Of a stretch of 64,000 nucleotides of DNA, positions 63,842-64,000 are shown piece by piece. Each line of letters starts with the position of its first letter. Within the stretch, counting starts at the first letter, position 1. Origin of the DNA: Enterobacter cancerogenus (GTDB lineage: Bacteria; Pseudomonadota; Gammaproteobacteria; Enterobacterales; Enterobacteriaceae); contig JRUP01000013.1 in the NCBI GenBank assembly GCA_000773965.1, positions 1 to 64,000 of the forward strand, given 5' to 3'. Made by a program: the position numbers and the translations under genes. The notes under the pieces are model-generated. The model was given only the letters and a program-made list of their open reading frames with translations, searched no databases and had not been told where the DNA came from.

Positions 63842-64000
63842 ATGTCCCGATTCACCGAACAGCAGCTGTATATCGATGGTCAGTTCATTGCGGCGAGCGC
63901 AGGTAATACATTCCAGACCATCAACCCGGCCAATGGCGAAGTACTGGCCGAAGTACATGAGGCGGAACAGGCAGATGTTGATCGTGCTGTCGCTGCCGCG
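63842..64000 (+). CDS. betB: Betaine aldehyde dehydrogenase BetB, 3' truncated by window end
   Basis: First 53 codons only. The N terminus [21 protein letters not shown] then [16 protein letters not shown] matches BetB, the NAD(P)-dependent enzyme oxidising betaine aldehyde to glycine betaine. GGAGG-like ribosome site (AAGGAG at 63831-63836) stands before ATG 63842. Position after betI confirms the call; the catalytic cysteine lies outside the window. Confidence 0.93.
   Translation, partial: MSRFTEQQLYIDGQFIAASAGNTFQTINPANGEVLAEVHEAEQADVDRAVAAA

Overview
The window is about 64 kb of chromosome from a gammaproteobacterium of the order Enterobacterales, most likely a Pantoea/Erwinia-type organism. 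This rests on close E. coli-like versions of kup, mqo, ascG/ascF/ascB, yfiR/yfiN/yfiB, betT/betI/betB and MetJ boxes, mixed with accessory catabolic operons more typical of plant- and soil-associated bacteria. Genes are densely packed. I see no tRNA, rRNA, insertion sequence, prophage or CRISPR array. The window cuts a peptide-type ABC permease gene at its left edge and betB at its right edge.

Layout. 1-4.3 kb: the end of a peptide-family ABC transporter (permease, two ATPases), a serine hydrolase and an MmgE/PrpD protein in one run. 4.5-5.5 kb: a His/Arg-rich membrane protein directly followed by an ECF-like sigma factor. 5.6-9.6 kb: a metallo-beta-lactamase-fold gene broken by an in-frame amber codon, a gamma-glutamylcyclotransferase-like protein, an atypical MBL-fold protein with a zinc ribbon, and a divergent pair (ATPase-less ABC membrane protein / TetR regulator) with two matching palindromic operators between them. 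10.2-15 kb: a solitary MetQ/NlpA lipoprotein under MetJ boxes, a thioester-reductase-like dehydrogenase, kup, and a small YdgH/BhsA-like protein. 15-19 kb: an operon with a second leuC/leuD pair, a dehalogenase-like alpha/beta hydrolase and a LysR regulator. 19-24.7 kb: an amine or amino-acid catabolic module (ornithine-cyclodeaminase-family protein, RidA, DadA-like oxidase) divergent from an AraC regulator and an APC permease. 25-35 kb: mqo, then aldehyde dehydrogenase and DJ-1/glyoxalase III genes with a LysR regulator, an MFS exporter, dienelactone hydrolase, ClC channel, thioesterase and nitronate monooxygenase.

36-46.7 kb is the most coherent block: glyA-soxB-soxD-soxA-soxG-purU with a GlxA-type AraC regulator at its end and another upstream. 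It encodes heterotetrameric sarcosine oxidase plus handling of the one-carbon unit (serine hydroxymethyltransferase, formyl-THF hydrolase). Then follow azlCD with an AraC regulator, an acyltransferase, a TonB-dependent siderophore receptor with its periplasmic binding protein, the asc cryptic beta-glucoside system with a perfect AscG-type operator, the yfiRNB c-di-GMP module, a small periplasmic protein, uvsE (UV damage endonuclease), and the divergent betT/betIB choline-to-betaine locus. The betaine and sarcosine loci could be linked metabolically, but the demethylases joining them are not in the window.

I did not find a clearly new multi-gene system. The most noteworthy items are the amber-interrupted MBL gene, the twin TetR operators, the orphan MetJ-boxed MetQ, the sarcosine operon with two GlxA regulators, the second leuCD with an altered dehalogenase-like enzyme, and the membrane protein/sigma factor pair.
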